Source: Actinomycetospora corticicola (lineage in GTDB: Bacteria; Actinomycetota; Actinomycetes; Mycobacteriales; Pseudonocardiaceae). Taken from it: 64,000 bases of DNA. Position numbers and translations under genes: made by a program. The DNA lies in assembly GCF_013409505.1 (NCBI RefSeq), contig NZ_JACCBN010000001.1, positions 2,480,001 through 2,544,000 of the forward strand, given 5' to 3'. Positions 34,614 to 42,527 of this stretch are shown here, piece by piece. Within the stretch, counting starts at the first letter, position 1; every line of letters begins with the position of its first letter. The notes below the pieces were generated by a model. The model was not told the DNA's origin. It was given only the letters and a program-made list of their open reading frames with translations, and did not search any database.

Positions 34614-36611
34614 ATGGCCGCCGTCCTGCTCACCGAGACCCCGGGCGGGGACCCGTTCGCCGGGGTCCCCGCCGGGCCGGCGCTCGCTGAGGCGCTGGCG
34701 GCGGTGACGGTGGCCGACCTGCCCGGCGAGCAGGTCGCGGCGTGGCTGCGGGCGAGTTTCCGGCAGCGCAACCACGACGACGCGGTGTTCCTCGACGCGG
34801 TCCGCCAGACCTGCCGCTCCCGCGCCGGGACGTGTCGTCGGGTGCTCGACGACGGGTTCGCGCCGCGGGTCGTCGCGGCCAATCTGGGCTGGTCGGCGAT
34901 CACCGCCTCGGCCCGCTACGGGCTGGCGCTGTTCGTGCTCGACGCCCACCCCGCCCTGGGCGCGGCGATGTCCAGCGGTGAGCTGGAGCAGCGCAAGGCC
35001 GAGATCTTCGAGGCGGCCACCGAGGGCCTCGCCGACCACCAGATCGCCGAGGTGATCCGGATCGTGCTGCCCGAGGCGCCGGGGCTGGCCTACCAGGCGC
35101 TGCGGGAACGGATCCTCGAGGTCGCCCGCGCCCTGGACCCGGCGTGGGCGGCGGCACGGCTCGCGGCGGCGGTCGCCCGGGCGCGGGTGGCGACCCGCCC
35201 CTCACCGTCCGGGGCGGTCGACCTGTGTGGCTACGACCTGCCCCCCGACCTGGCCCAGGACGCGAAGGCCCACCTCGACGCGCTGGCCGGGCCGGTGCAG
35301 GCGCGGCTGGCGTTGCTCGGGGTCGACCTCGGGATCGGGTTCATCTCCGCCCGCATCTTCACCCGGCTGCTCGACGGCACCCTCGCCGGACTCGACGACC
35401 CGGGCGTGCAGGACGCCATCGTCACCGAACTCGACGGCGGCGGTGCGCCCGACGACGGCGGGGCGGACCCCGACGACCAGGGACCCGATGACCAGGGACC
35501 CGATGACCAGGGACCCGACGATCGGGGACGCGACGGTCACGGACCCGAGCGCAGCCCGGACGGCGGACCGCAGCGCCCCGACGACAAATCCCCGGACGAC
35601 AGCAACCCCGACGACGGTCCCTCCAACGACGGCCCGCCCGACGACGGCCCGCACACTCCGCACGACAGCGACCCTGACGACGGGGACGGCCCGTCGGCCG
35701 AGGAGCCGGCCCCGGACACTCCGCCCGACAACGAGCCCGCGTCCGGCAGTTCCGCCCGCGGTGGGCCGCCGCGCGAAGCGGTGGTCGAGCCCTACCCCGC
35801 CGAGGTGGCGCTGCGGATGCGGCTGTCCACCCTGCTCGGCCACGACGACCACCCCGCCGAACTACCCGCCCTCGCCGGCACCCTGCCCGAGATCGCCCGC
35901 CGCCGCGCCCACGACCTCGGCGCCGCCACCTGGCAGATCCTCGTCCACGACGACCACGGCCACCTCACCCACGTGCTCTCCCTACGCGCCCCACCCCACG
36001 CCGACCGCGACCCCCGACACCGCCGACGCACCGTGCAGATCACCGCCCATGCGGCACTGCTCGACACCCTCGACCCGCCACGCGACCCGTGGCTGGCCGC
36101 GCTGCTCGCCGCCTACCACCGATCCCGCGACGCCCCACCCGACGAACACCCCGCCACCACCGGCCGCGACAGCGACCGACGCCTCCCCGGCGCCGCCCTC
36201 GCCCGCTGGATCGACGCCCGCGACCCCGTCTGCGTCGCCCCCGGCTGCCGCACCCTCGCCCGCCGCTGCGAACACGACCACACCCGCGACTGGCAGGACG
36301 GCGGCCGCACCCGCGCCGACGGCCTGGCCAACCTCTGCAAAGCCGACCACCGCGCCAAACACGCCCGCGGCTGGACCCACGACCAACCCGCCCCCGGCCG
36401 GTTCACCATCACCGACCCCACCGGCACCGTCCACCACACCGAGAGCCGCATCGTGCGCCCCCTACCCGACCCTGCCCCGGCCGAACACCCCCACGACCGA
36501 CCCGACCACGTATCGAGGACCGCCGGCGGCACCCTCGACTACCTCCGCGCCACCCGCGCCGTCCGCCGAGCGACGCCGACACCCAGCGAGGACGACGACC
36601 CGCCCTACTGA
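34614..36611 (+). CDS. DUF222/HNH endonuclease (13E12-type), SOS-controlled
   Basis: The 665-residue protein joins an N-terminal DUF222 domain (about 30-270), an Asp/Pro-rich linker (about 280-390) containing a DQGPD tandem repeat, and a C-terminal HNH nuclease (CVAPGC, CEHDHTRDWQDGG, LCKADHRAKH). The family is expanded in actinobacteria and resembles the REP13E12 genes of M. tuberculosis; its biological role is unsettled. ATG 34614 directly follows a LexA box. The second half of the gene uses almost only C-ending codons. Its last 7 bases overlap the convergent NUDIX gene. Confidence 0.9.
   Translation: MAAVLLTETPGGDPFAGVPAGPALAEALAAVTVADLPGEQVAAWLRASFRQRNHDDAVFLDAVRQTCRSRAGTCRRVLDDGFAPRVVAANLGWSAITASARYGLALFVLDAHPALGAAMSSGELEQRKAEIFEAATEGLADHQIAEVIRIVLPEAPGLAYQALRERILEVARALDPAWAAARLAAAVARARVATRPSPSGAVDLCGYDLPPDLAQDAKAHLDALAGPVQARLALLGVDLGIGFISARIFTRLLDGTLAGLDDPGVQDAIVTELDGGGAPDDGGADPDDQGPDDQGPDDQGPDDRGRDGHGPERSPDGGPQRPDDKSPDDSNPDDGPSNDGPPDDGPHTPHDSDPDDGDGPSAEEPAPDTPPDNEPASGSSARGGPPREAVVEPYPAEVALRMRLSTLLGHDDHPAELPALAGTLPEIARRRAHDLGAATWQILVHDDHGHLTHVLSLRAPPHADRDPRHRRRTVQITAHAALLDTLDPPRDPWLAALLAAYHRSRDAPPDEHPATTGRDSDRRLPGAALARWIDARDPVCVAPGCRTLARRCEHDHTRDWQDGGRTRADGLANLCKADHRAKHARGWTHDQPAPGRFTITDPTGTVHHTESRIVRPLPDPAPAEHPHDRPDHVSRTAGGTLDYLRATRAVRRATPTPSEDDDPPY
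35475..35519 (+). repeat. three 15-bp tandem repeats in the HNH gene linker
   Basis: GACCAGGGACCCGAT is repeated at 35475, 35490 and 35505 (the last unit ends GAC), encoding DQGPD three times, with a decayed fourth unit (DRGRD). Copy number is likely to vary between strains without breaking the frame. Confidence 0.85.
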
Positions 36612-37027
36612 CCGGACGACAGGAGCTCCAGGAGCCCCTCCGGGTACAGGACGGCGCGGCCGGCCACCACGTCGCGGAGCGGGAGCCACCGCACCGGCGT
36701 GCCCTCGTCGAGGATCGGACCCGGATCGGGGCGGTCGTAGAAGGCGGGGTCGGCGATCGACGCCGTGTAGAGCACCACGATCTCGTGGCCCGGACGCCCC
36801 TCGAACTCGAACACGTTCTCCAGCACGCCGACGCGCGCGACGTCCGTCAACGCCACGTCGAGCTCCTCGCGGAACTCCCGGTGCAGCGCCTGCTCGGAGA
36901 GCTCCCCGAACTCGATGCCCCCACCGAGCGGCCGGTAGAAGGTGTGGCCCCGGACGGCGTCGTGGCCCTCGAGCACCAGCAGGTCGTCACCGCGCCGCAC
37001 GATGCCCAGCACGAGCGGACGGATCAC
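36605..37027 (-). CDS. NUDIX hydrolase
   Basis: The 140-residue protein carries a NUDIX box (GGGIEFGELSEQALHREFREELDV, matching GX5EX7REUXEEXGU with the last G replaced). GTG 37027 is the start; the longer frame upstream is a shadow of mysD. It lies 10 bp after the mysD stop on the same strand, so it may be the tail of the mycosporine operon, but family members are general house-cleaning enzymes. Confidence 0.88.
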   Translation of the reverse strand: MIRPLVLGIVRRGDDLLVLEGHDAVRGHTFYRPLGGGIEFGELSEQALHREFREELDVALTDVARVGVLENVFEFEGRPGHEIVVLYTASIADPAFYDRPDPGPILDEGTPVRWLPLRDVVAGRAVLYPEGLLELLSSGQ

Positions 37028-37037
37028 GCCCGCAGTC

Positions 37038-38048
37038 TCACCGCCGGGCGACCGCGCGCGCCACCAGGTCGGAGAACAACGTCGACAGCGGAATCCCGGC
37101 CGCCCCGGCCATCGTCGCCACGACGCTCGACGGGCTGAACGAGCAGTACGGCCCCGCCTCGAGGAACCAGGGCCGCCCGTCGGGGTCGATCCGGAAGTCG
37201 AACAGCCCGTAGTCCCGGCACCCCAGGGCCGCGTAGCAGCGCCGCGACGCCTCCCACACGGCCTCGGTCGCCGGGTCGGACACGTCGACGATCCACGCCC
37301 GGCCCTCCCCCTTGGCCACCAGCCCGAGCTCCCCCGAGTCGGAGCGCGCGAGCTTGTCGGCCTCGCCACGGATCGGCGCGAGATCGCCCACCGGGTACTC
37401 CTCGAGCGGCAGGCACTCCAGCCCGTGGCCGCGGTCGAGCACCCCGCAGCGCACTTCGCGCCCGGCCGGGACGAACGTCTGCACCAGCGCCGACGCCGAG
37501 TGCTCGAACGCCGCCGTCAGCGCGTCGGGGTACTGCCCGGCGGCCCGGACGAGGGTCGTGCCCACCGAGTTGTCGGCGTCCGCGGGCTTCACGACGACGG
37601 GTGGCGCGAGCGTCGGGGTCTCCCCCGGCGCCAGGACCTCGGACGCCGGGACGTCCACGCCGGCCGCCGCGACCAGCGCGTTCGCCCGCGGCTTCACCAT
37701 CGACGCCGCCATGACCTCCGGGGCGTTGCCCACGTACGGCACACCGAGCACGTCGAAGAGGGCCCGGTAGGCGGTCATCCCGGCCGGACAGAACATCTGC
37801 GGGATCATGACGTCGGGGGCGAGTGCGGTCAGGTGCCCCACGGCGCCCGCCAGGTCCACCGGCGGGGCGGCGTCGAGGGCCGCCGGTGACAGGTCCCGCG
37901 GGAACCGCCACCGGCCGTCGGGCGAGACGTGGGCGACGGCGTCGTCGGGCCCGCCCACCGCGGAGAGCGCGCCGCGGGCGTAGAGCCGGGACAGGTCGGC
38001 GAAGAACTCGTCGGTCGGCGAGCCGACCAGGTGCAGGGCCCTAGTCAC
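37038..38048 (-). CDS. mysD: MysD-like D-Ala-D-Ala-ligase-type ATP-grasp enzyme
   Basis: The 336-residue protein has ATP-grasp motifs (PPVVVKPADADNSVGTTLV, LVQTFVPAGREVRCGVLD, RDYGLFDFRIDPDGRPWFLEAGPYCSF) and the MysD-type N-terminal run HVSPDGRWRFPRDLS and PQMFCPAGMTAYRALFDVLGVPYVGNAPEVM. MysD adds a second amino acid to mycosporine-glycine to give imine MAAs such as shinorine. Its GTG overlaps the mysC stop by 8 bases. It completes mysABCD. Confidence 0.88.
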   Translation of the reverse strand: MTRALHLVGSPTDEFFADLSRLYARGALSAVGGPDDAVAHVSPDGRWRFPRDLSPAALDAAPPVDLAGAVGHLTALAPDVMIPQMFCPAGMTAYRALFDVLGVPYVGNAPEVMAASMVKPRANALVAAAGVDVPASEVLAPGETPTLAPPVVVKPADADNSVGTTLVRAAGQYPDALTAAFEHSASALVQTFVPAGREVRCGVLDRGHGLECLPLEEYPVGDLAPIRGEADKLARSDSGELGLVAKGEGRAWIVDVSDPATEAVWEASRRCYAALGCRDYGLFDFRIDPDGRPWFLEAGPYCSFSPSSVVATMAGAAGIPLSTLFSDLVARAVARR

Positions 38049-39348
38049 CGCCGGGCTCCACGAGCTTCCCGATGTTGACGTCGATCTTCACCCAGTCCCG
38101 GCCGCCCAGCAGGTTCTCCAGGAGCAACGACGGGATCTGCAGGTGGTGGACCAGCAGGAACGGCAGCGGGTCGTGCACCGAGAAGATCGCGTCGGTGCCC
38201 TCCCACAGCGTCCGCACCCGCTCGGCCACCGACGACGGGTTCGACAACAGCCGCCACAGCTCCTGGTAGAGCCAGTAGGTGGGCCGGCTCTCGGTCGTCG
38301 GCCGCAGCGTCGGGCCCCCGTCCTCGAGGTAGGCCCTCGCCAGGGCGGGCTCCTGGTCGTAGAACATCGTGATCGCGGAGTGGGTCCGCGGGTTGCACTC
38401 GATCGCCCGCACACCGCCGTCGGCACCCACGATGAAGTCGAACGAGTACTGCCCGGTGAGCTTCCGCTCCGCGACGAACCGCGTCACCCACGCCTCGATC
38501 TCCGGGCGCTCGACGTGGTCGTAGTTGAGCTGGAACGCCGAGGACTCGCAGCAGCAGTAGACGGTGAGCACGCCGTCGCGTGCGGTCCCGTGCGTGCAGT
38601 ACTCCGTGCCCGCGACGAACTCCTGCAGGATCCACGGCCGGTCCGGCGCGATCGGCTTCGAGGCCGCGAACGCGCGGGTCTCCTCGACGCTCGCGCGCGG
38701 CAGCGGCGTGAGGTCGAGCCGGTTGACCGAGTCGTAGGGGATCGACTTGAGCACGTAGGTCGATCCCGGCGGGAAGTCGAACGCCGCGACCTCGTCGGCC
38801 GAGGTGACCCGGTGCGTGTCCGGCACCGGCAGCCCCACGTCGGAGGCCGCCGCGGCGAAGGCGGCCTTGTCGTCCACGGTGCCGATGTCCTCGACGTCGC
38901 CGTGCACGACCTCGCAGTACTGCTCGAGCAGCGGCCGGGCCTGCGCGTCGTACCAGCTCGACGCGGGGCTGCACACCGGGACGTACACGTCGACGCCCTC
39001 GGCCCGCACCACGTCGACGAGGGCCTGCGCGTAGCCCGGGTCGTCCGGCGGCGGCACGACGTGGAACGCGTCGACGGCCGCCGAGAAGCGGTGCCCGGTG
39101 AGGCGGTACTTCGCCGCCTCGACGAGCACCACCCGGTGCCCCGCGGCGTGGAACGCCCGCGCCAGCGCGAGCGCCTTCGTCATCTTCCCGCCGCTGATCA
39201 GCACGGTGCGCGGCCGGTCCGGCCGCTCCCGTGCGGGTGTCCCGACGACGGACGAGTACAGCAGCGCCCCCGCCGTCACCGCGAGGTTGGCGGGCAGGGC
39301 GGCCGCGAGCAGCGCCTGCATCCCGACGGTGCGCAGGACGCGGTTCAC
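38041..39348 (-). CDS. mysC: MysC-like ATP-grasp ligase
   Basis: The 435-residue protein begins with a hydrophobic helix (VGMQALLAAALPANLAV), then a Rossmann start (RTVLISGGKMTKALALARAFH) and an ATP-grasp fold (STYVLKSIPYDSVNRLDL, PWILQEFVAGTEYCTHG, YSFDFIVGADGGVRAIECNPRTHS). MysC joins glycine to 4-deoxygadusol to form mycosporine-glycine. The GTG start overlaps the mysB stop as GTGA. Confidence 0.9.
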   Translation of the reverse strand: MNRVLRTVGMQALLAAALPANLAVTAGALLYSSVVGTPARERPDRPRTVLISGGKMTKALALARAFHAAGHRVVLVEAAKYRLTGHRFSAAVDAFHVVPPPDDPGYAQALVDVVRAEGVDVYVPVCSPASSWYDAQARPLLEQYCEVVHGDVEDIGTVDDKAAFAAAASDVGLPVPDTHRVTSADEVAAFDFPPGSTYVLKSIPYDSVNRLDLTPLPRASVEETRAFAASKPIAPDRPWILQEFVAGTEYCTHGTARDGVLTVYCCCESSAFQLNYDHVERPEIEAWVTRFVAERKLTGQYSFDFIVGADGGVRAIECNPRTHSAITMFYDQEPALARAYLEDGGPTLRPTTESRPTYWLYQELWRLLSNPSSVAERVRTLWEGTDAIFSVHDPLPFLLVHHLQIPSLLLENLLGGRDWVKIDVNIGKLVEPGGD

Positions 39349-40130
39349 GGCAGCACCCGGATCAGCGTGATGCCGTCCCGCAGCGGGACGACCACCTGCT
39401 CGAGGCGAGGGTCCGCCGCGACGTCCGCGTTGAACGCCGCGATCGCGCGCCCGTTCTCCGTGTCCGGCCCCGCCCAGGGCTGGCCCTGCATGAGGGTGTT
39501 GTCCACGCACACCAGCCCGCCCGGGGCGAGCAGCCCCGTCGTCAGGATCGTCTCGAGGTAGTCGGCGTAGCCGGCCTTGTCGGCGTCGATGAAGACCAGG
39601 TCGAACGCCTCCCCGGCCAGCGCGGACAGGGTCTCGCCGGCCGGGCCGACGCGGACGTCGATGCGGCGGCCCGCCGTGGAGCCGGCGAACTGTTCACGGG
39701 CGAACGCGGCGACCTCCGGGTCGATCTCGAGGGCGACCACCGACCCGTCGTCGGGAAGGGCCTCGGCGAGGGCGAGCGCCGAGTAACCGGTGAACATCCC
39801 GACCTCCAGCACCCGCCGCGCGCGCATGGCGTGCGCGAGCATCGCGAGGAAGCGTCCTTCGACGTGCCCGGAGAGCATTTCCTGCTCGAGGGAGCCGGCG
39901 GCGTCGCGCCAGTCGTACGCGGCGGTCGCCCGGGCGAGGGCCGCGAGGTCAGCCGACTCGGCCGACGTCATGGACTCGACGTAGGGGTCGAGCCCGACGG
40001 CGAGGTCGCGCGCCGCCCGGAGGTCGTCCTCCAGCGGCGTCCCCGCCGCCCGCCCGAGGAGATCCTCGAGGCGGGCGGCCAGGATCGAGGCCGGCGTGAC
40101 CGGGCGCGCGGCGCCCGGAGCGGTCCTCAC
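39345..40130 (-). CDS. mysB: MysB-like O-methyltransferase
   Basis: The 261-residue protein is a SAM-dependent catechol-type O-methyltransferase: [58 protein letters not shown], and [12 protein letters not shown]. With the adjacent cyclase it would convert 2-demethyl-4-deoxygadusol to 4-deoxygadusol. It starts at GTG 40130, overlapping the mysA stop; a longer ATG frame only shadows mysA. Confidence 0.92.
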   Translation of the reverse strand: MRTAPGAARPVTPASILAARLEDLLGRAAGTPLEDDLRAARDLAVGLDPYVESMTSAESADLAALARATAAYDWRDAAGSLEQEMLSGHVEGRFLAMLAHAMRARRVLEVGMFTGYSALALAEALPDDGSVVALEIDPEVAAFAREQFAGSTAGRRIDVRVGPAGETLSALAGEAFDLVFIDADKAGYADYLETILTTGLLAPGGLVCVDNTLMQGQPWAGPDTENGRAIAAFNADVAADPRLEQVVVPLRDGITLIRVLP

Positions 40131-41341
40131 GCCTGCTCCGGCACCACGAACATGTCCTCGCCCTCGCCCTGGCGGGGGTACGAGCGGACGACCTCGTTGT
40201 GCGTGTCGACCGTCTCGGAGAGCTCCTCCGGGGTGAGGTCGTTGATGAAGAAGCAGGTGCCGATCGGCCGCGGGACCGCCGCGCGCAGCTGGCCGTTGCG
40301 GGTCTGGGTGATCGAGTCGGTGGCCTTGGCCAGCAACTCCGGCGTCAGGTGCGGACTGGTGAGGGTGAGCCCGATGCGGCTCATCAGCCAGAAGATGCGG
40401 TCGCGCTCGCTGACCGAGATGTAGCCCCGGCGCTCGGCGAGCGTGGTGGAGAGGGCCATGTCGATCGAGATGGCGTGCCCGTGGAAGTACGGGGGCTCCG
40501 GGGTGAGCTCGATCGTCGGGCTCCAGGTGTGCCCGAAGGCGATGACACGGTCGAGGTCGAGCTCCCAGAGGTTGGGCACCTCGAGCTCGAGCATGGTGCG
40601 GATCGCGTCGTAGGTCAGACGGTGCGCGATCTCGCGCAGCTCCGGCGTCCCGTCGAGGTGCCCGAAGCGGGTGTGGAGCAGGTCCTCGCCGTACTTCTCG
40701 AGCAGCTCGAAGATGCCGGCGTTGCCCACCGTCGAGATCTTGACCAGTTCGGCCATCCCGTTGCGGACCTGGTCGACCGGCAGGGTCTTCAGGAACGAGA
40801 AGTCGAGGATGACCTGCTGCGACGCGTGGAACGAGCCCAGGCGGTTCTTGTTCTTGCCGTGGTTGACCGCGACCTTGATCGCCACGCTGGCGTCGATGAG
40901 CCCGATCAGCGTGGTGGGGATCCGGATGTAGGGCGTGGCGCGTCGGAACAGCGAACAGGCCGTGCCGGTCACGTCGGTCATCAGCCCGCCGCCGACCACC
41001 AGCACCGGCTCGGTGCGGTTCAGGCCGAAGTCGCCGAACGCGTCGACGATCTTCTCGACCGTCCGCAGCGTCTTGTCGGGCTCGCGGATGATGATCGGGA
41101 ACGTCGTCAGCGCGAGGCCGTGGTGGTCGAAGTAGGCCTGCATCTGCTCGCCGTAGAGCTCGTGGACGGTCCGGTCCACGATCATCAGCGAGCGGCCGAA
41201 CGGACGGTACGCGTCGGCGAGCTGGGGGTTGGCGGGATCGAAGACGCCGTCGACGTAGACCAACGAGTAGTCGATCTTCTCGTAGGCCTCGACGTGGAAG
41301 GCGGTCTCGGTGCTGGTCAACGTGGGCTGAGGGGCGACCAT
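40127..41341 (-). CDS. mysA: MysA-like sugar-phosphate cyclase (2-demethyl-4-deoxygadusol synthase)
   Basis: The 404-residue protein belongs to the dehydroquinate-synthase-like cyclases: [49 protein letters not shown] holds the NAD and metal-site residues, [11 protein letters not shown] is conserved, and AFGHTWSP carries the metal His. The methyltransferase and ATP-grasp neighbours favour the DDGS (mycosporine) branch over the valiolone synthase branch, both of which use sedoheptulose 7-phosphate. It is the first canonical gene of mysABCD, 79 bp after the HAD-like gene. Confidence 0.92.
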   Translation of the reverse strand: MVAPQPTLTSTETAFHVEAYEKIDYSLVYVDGVFDPANPQLADAYRPFGRSLMIVDRTVHELYGEQMQAYFDHHGLALTTFPIIIREPDKTLRTVEKIVDAFGDFGLNRTEPVLVVGGGLMTDVTGTACSLFRRATPYIRIPTTLIGLIDASVAIKVAVNHGKNKNRLGSFHASQQVILDFSFLKTLPVDQVRNGMAELVKISTVGNAGIFELLEKYGEDLLHTRFGHLDGTPELREIAHRLTYDAIRTMLELEVPNLWELDLDRVIAFGHTWSPTIELTPEPPYFHGHAISIDMALSTTLAERRGYISVSERDRIFWLMSRIGLTLTSPHLTPELLAKATDSITQTRNGQLRAAVPRPIGTCFFINDLTPEELSETVDTHNEVVRSYPRQGEGEDMFVVPEQA

Positions 41342-41371
41342 GGCTCGGGCTCCATTGGGCAGGCCGGATCA

Positions 41372-41394
41372 CGGCCCGGCGGTGTGCCGGGCCG
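41372..41394. terminator. strong stem-loop between the HAD-like gene and mysA
   Basis: CGGCCCGGC (41372-41380) pairs perfectly with GCCGGGCCG (41386-41394) around GGTGT. In the minus-strand transcript it lies 31 bases before the mysA start, so it could attenuate or process the message between the two genes. No T-tract follows. Confidence 0.5.
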
Positions 41395-41420
41395 GTCGGG
41401 AAGACGGGGGGAGGGTGGGA

Positions 41421-42083
41421 CTACGCGAGCGCGCGCAGCTCGGCGAGGTTCAGGGTGTCCACGCGGGTGTCGGCGGCCGAGAAGTCGTGGCCCGCGGTGT
41501 TGGCGTTCGGGAAGGCGACGGTGGTGATCCCGGCGCCCTTGGCGGCGGCGACCCCGCCGACGTTGTCCTCGATGGCGACGACGTCGCCCGGCTCGAGGCC
41601 GGTCTCGCGCAGCGCCGTCCGGTAGGCCTCCGGGTCGGGCTTGACGTTCTCCACCCGGGAGGTGTCCTCGATGACGTCGAAGTCCGCGGTCCGGATGTCG
41701 GGCTCGAGCGCGTCGAGCAGCGCGCGGACGTTGTCCCGGCTCGTGGACGTGACGAGTCCCAGCTTCAGGCCGGACTCCTTGGCCCCGCGCACGACGTCGA
41801 GGACGCCGGGCCGCGGGGCGGTCTGCTCGGTGGCGAGCGACTCCTGGAAGATGCGCGACTTGGTCGCGTGGACGGCCTCGGCGTCGACCGACTGGCCGTG
41901 CTGGGCGGCGAAGTCGGCGATCCGCTGCGCTCCGCCGTTGCTCTCGAGCATCGCGAGGTAGTCCTCGCGGCTCCACTCCCAGCCCAGGTCGTGCTCGGCG
42001 AAGGCCCGGTTGAAGGCCTTGCGCTGCAGCTCCGAGGTGTCGACGACGGTCGAGATCGAGCCGAAGAAGATCGCAGAGGTCAC
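41421..42083 (-). CDS. HAD-IA-like protein lacking the catalytic DxD
   Basis: The 220-residue protein matches CbbY/beta-phosphoglucomutase-type HADs over its length (ELQRKAFNRAFAEHDL cap; LKLGLVTSTSRDN motif II; ENVKPDPEAYRTAL motif III; VVAIEDNVGGVAAAKGAG motif IV). But motif I, normally FDxDGT, reads FFGSIST: the nucleophile Asp is Gly8 and the second Asp is Ile10. Ordinary HAD phosphatase chemistry should not work. Start GTG 42083. It precedes mysA by 79 bp and lies behind a perfect palindrome, so it may serve the MAA pathway as a binding or regulatory protein or an enzyme with other chemistry. Confidence 0.82.
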   Translation of the reverse strand: MTSAIFFGSISTVVDTSELQRKAFNRAFAEHDLGWEWSREDYLAMLESNGGAQRIADFAAQHGQSVDAEAVHATKSRIFQESLATEQTAPRPGVLDVVRGAKESGLKLGLVTSTSRDNVRALLDALEPDIRTADFDVIEDTSRVENVKPDPEAYRTALRETGLEPGDVVAIEDNVGGVAAAKGAGITTVAFPNANTAGHDFSAADTRVDTLNLAELRALA

Positions 42084-42108
42084 GGGTCAGCCGCTCCAGG
42101 GATGGCGG

Positions 42109-42125
42109 GGAGACGATTCGTCTCC
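42109..42125. promoter_or_regulatory. 17-bp perfect palindrome upstream of the HAD-mys operon
   Basis: GGAGACGATTCGTCTCC has two perfect 8-base arms around one base and lies 25 bp upstream of the HAD-like gene start. A second perfect palindrome, CCGGTGGCCACCGG, is at 42158-42171. The first is a good operator candidate for the mycosporine operon; the second may instead end the transcript of the small membrane gene. Confidence 0.5.
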
Positions 42126-42220
42126 GCGTCGGGTGCGTGGGATGCAGGGGGCCGACGCCGGTGGCCACCGGACGACGGGAGAGGTTCCTCGGTGGAAGGG
42201 CTACCCCACGATCCCGAGCA

Positions 42221-42487
42221 CTAACGTGTCGAGTCCTCCGACACTGCGCGCACGAGGGCGACCGCGGCCACGACCCCCAGCACGACGACGGGCACCCACA
42301 GGTTGAACGGCGCCGGCAGGAGCGCGGTGAGGACCGCGACGAGCAGGGCGACCGCGAGCACGGCGAGCACCTGGGCGGGCGCCGGGGCGTCGCCGGGGCG
42401 GCGGGCGGTGCGGCGGTACCCGGTGAGGATCGCCTCGAACTCGCCCTGCTCGCGGGCGTCGAGGGGCCGCCCGCCGTCGTCGGTCAC
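42221..42487 (-). CDS. small two-helix membrane protein (DUF3040-like)
   Basis: The 88-residue protein has an N-terminal LDAREQGEFEAILTGYRR helix and two adjacent membrane segments (VLAVLAVALLVAVLTALL and LWVPVVVLGVVAAVALV), the layout of actinobacterial DUF3040-type proteins. GTG 42487 is the start; the longer frame upstream is a shadow of the P450. It lies 40 bp after the P450 gene on the same strand. Function unknown. Confidence 0.6.
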   Translation of the reverse strand: MTDDGGRPLDAREQGEFEAILTGYRRTARRPGDAPAPAQVLAVLAVALLVAVLTALLPAPFNLWVPVVVLGVVAAVALVRAVSEDSTR

Positions 42488-42527
42488 GGAAGACCGTTCG
42501 ACGACGGGCGACCGGACGGTTCGGACC

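Noticed and set aside
42158-42171. CCGGTGGCCACCGG as a second operator of the mys operon
   Set aside because: It is a GC-only palindrome with no loop, equally likely a terminator of the small membrane gene or chance.
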